Source: Apostichopus japonicus
Taxonomy: Eukaryota > Echinodermata > Holothuroidea > Aspidochirotida > Stichopodidae
Assembly (NCBI RefSeq): GCF_037975245.1
Contig: NC_092562.1
Span: 18,622,554-18,686,553 of the forward strand
DNA length: 64,000 nucleotides
Direction: 5' to 3'
Made by a program: the position numbers and the translations under genes. The notes below the pieces were generated by a model, which saw nothing but the letters and a program-made list of their open reading frames with translations, was not told the origin of the DNA and did not search any database. Positions 63,464-64,000 of the stretch are shown here, piece after piece; within the stretch, counting starts at the first letter, position 1, and every line of letters begins with the position of its first letter.

Positions 63464-64000
63464 TCACCACGTAAATGTTACTTTAACAAGAATCAAAAAT
63501 ATTTTGAAATTTATATCAAAAGATCCTCGTCTCGCCAATCCGCTCTCTTGTGATGTCGACCAGTACGAATCGCCATTGGAACACTGATTTGACACAGCAG
63601 GGCTGTTAGTCAACTTGATGTAATCAGCAGGGATGGGATATGATTGGCTAAAGACGATGACGTCAACGGTTTCATCAACTGGCACCTACAGGAGACACAG
63701 GGCGAAAGTTAAATGTCGTTGTGAATTAATCTTCAGAAAAATGTAAAAGATGAACAGCAATAATATATTCCTTGTCATGAATAAGGACAAAGAATTTAAG
63801 TACATTGTTTAAGCACTTTCTTATACAGTATATCCACGTCGTGCTTGGCAGAATGGAAATTTTATGTTGACCATGAGGTAAAGGAAAGGCTCTTTAGGTG
63901 CTGCGGATGGCTGGAGATGGTAGGGTGTTTTTTTCTAAAACTCTGATAACGTTTTGCTCCTGTTTTTTCTATCTGCTTTGCTACAATTTCCTGAAATGTA
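63464..64000 (-). pseudogene. Gene B' (partial): exon 5 present, exon 4 almost deleted
   Basis: Exon 5 is 63464-63685, in phase 0 with a good acceptor. It encodes the same PADYIKLTNSPAV and QCSNGDSYW segments as gene B, then ESGLARR and a 20-residue C-terminus beginning GSFDINFKIF that has no cysteine and differs from that of gene B. Upstream, sequence matching intron 4 of gene B runs to CTTTGCTAC (about 63984) and jumps straight to AATTTCCTGAAAT, the last bases of the exon 4 acceptor region. The equivalent of 29181-29325, nearly the whole exon with its BRICHOS cysteine, is missing. Exons 1-3 would lie beyond the window. Either a pseudogene, an exon-4-less variant, or an assembly artefact. 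Confidence 0.7.

Larger units (their letters stand above)
42850..64000. repeat. Large tandem segmental duplication, copy 2
   Basis: Collinear with copy 1 from 10733. It differs by the 2.6-kb insert at 43426-46019, the insertion of P4 at 59644-60078, a ~95-bp insert near 53346, the absence of the hAT-like MITE found in copy 1, and a deletion in B' at the extreme right. It continues past the window. Confidence 0.9.

Overview
AT-rich, intron-bearing, transposon-dense animal DNA. No bacterial features are present. The splice signals, a Penelope-like element, a CR1/L2-type LINE, tRNA-derived SINEs, many small inverted-repeat transposons and a tandem family of BRICHOS-type genes fit an invertebrate, probably marine. 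I cannot name the species.

The real genes all lie on the minus strand and form a head-to-tail cluster of one family. Gene A (17913-21619) and its near-identical copy A' (52579-56311) are complete five-exon genes for a 247-residue type II membrane protein. Gene B (28744-33121) is a complete five-exon paralog of 232 residues. B' (from 63464 to the window end) shows its last exon only. An orphan third exon (10851-10955) and its damaged copy (42970-43063) are relics of a further paralog. All exon boundaries are phase 0. Each protein has a short cytosolic tail ending in a PPAY motif, one membrane span, a glycosylation sequon, a BRICHOS-like domain with two cysteines about 65 residues apart, a basic cleavage-like site about 20 residues after the second cysteine, and a beta-prone C-terminal peptide. 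That peptide differs sharply between B and B', the pattern expected of a precursor that releases a fast-evolving peptide.

Layout: 1-10.7 kb is repeat territory (Penelope fragments, a SINE, a 4.5-kb TA-flanked element with palindrome arrays and a TTAA MITE inside it). 10.73-29.3 kb is copy 1 of a large tandem duplication carrying orphan exon C, gene A and the 3' part of gene B. 29.3-33.4 kb holds the rest of gene B and its promoter. 33.7-37 kb holds retroelement debris and a TTAA MITE. 37.17-42.54 kb is a cluster of transposons sharing TATGGCAAGCC ends and filled with 21-bp palindrome arrays, nested three deep. 42.85-64 kb is copy 2 of the duplication, which carries its own later insertions and a deletion of nearly all of exon 4 in B'.

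Most remaining short open frames look like chance or repeat-derived frames.
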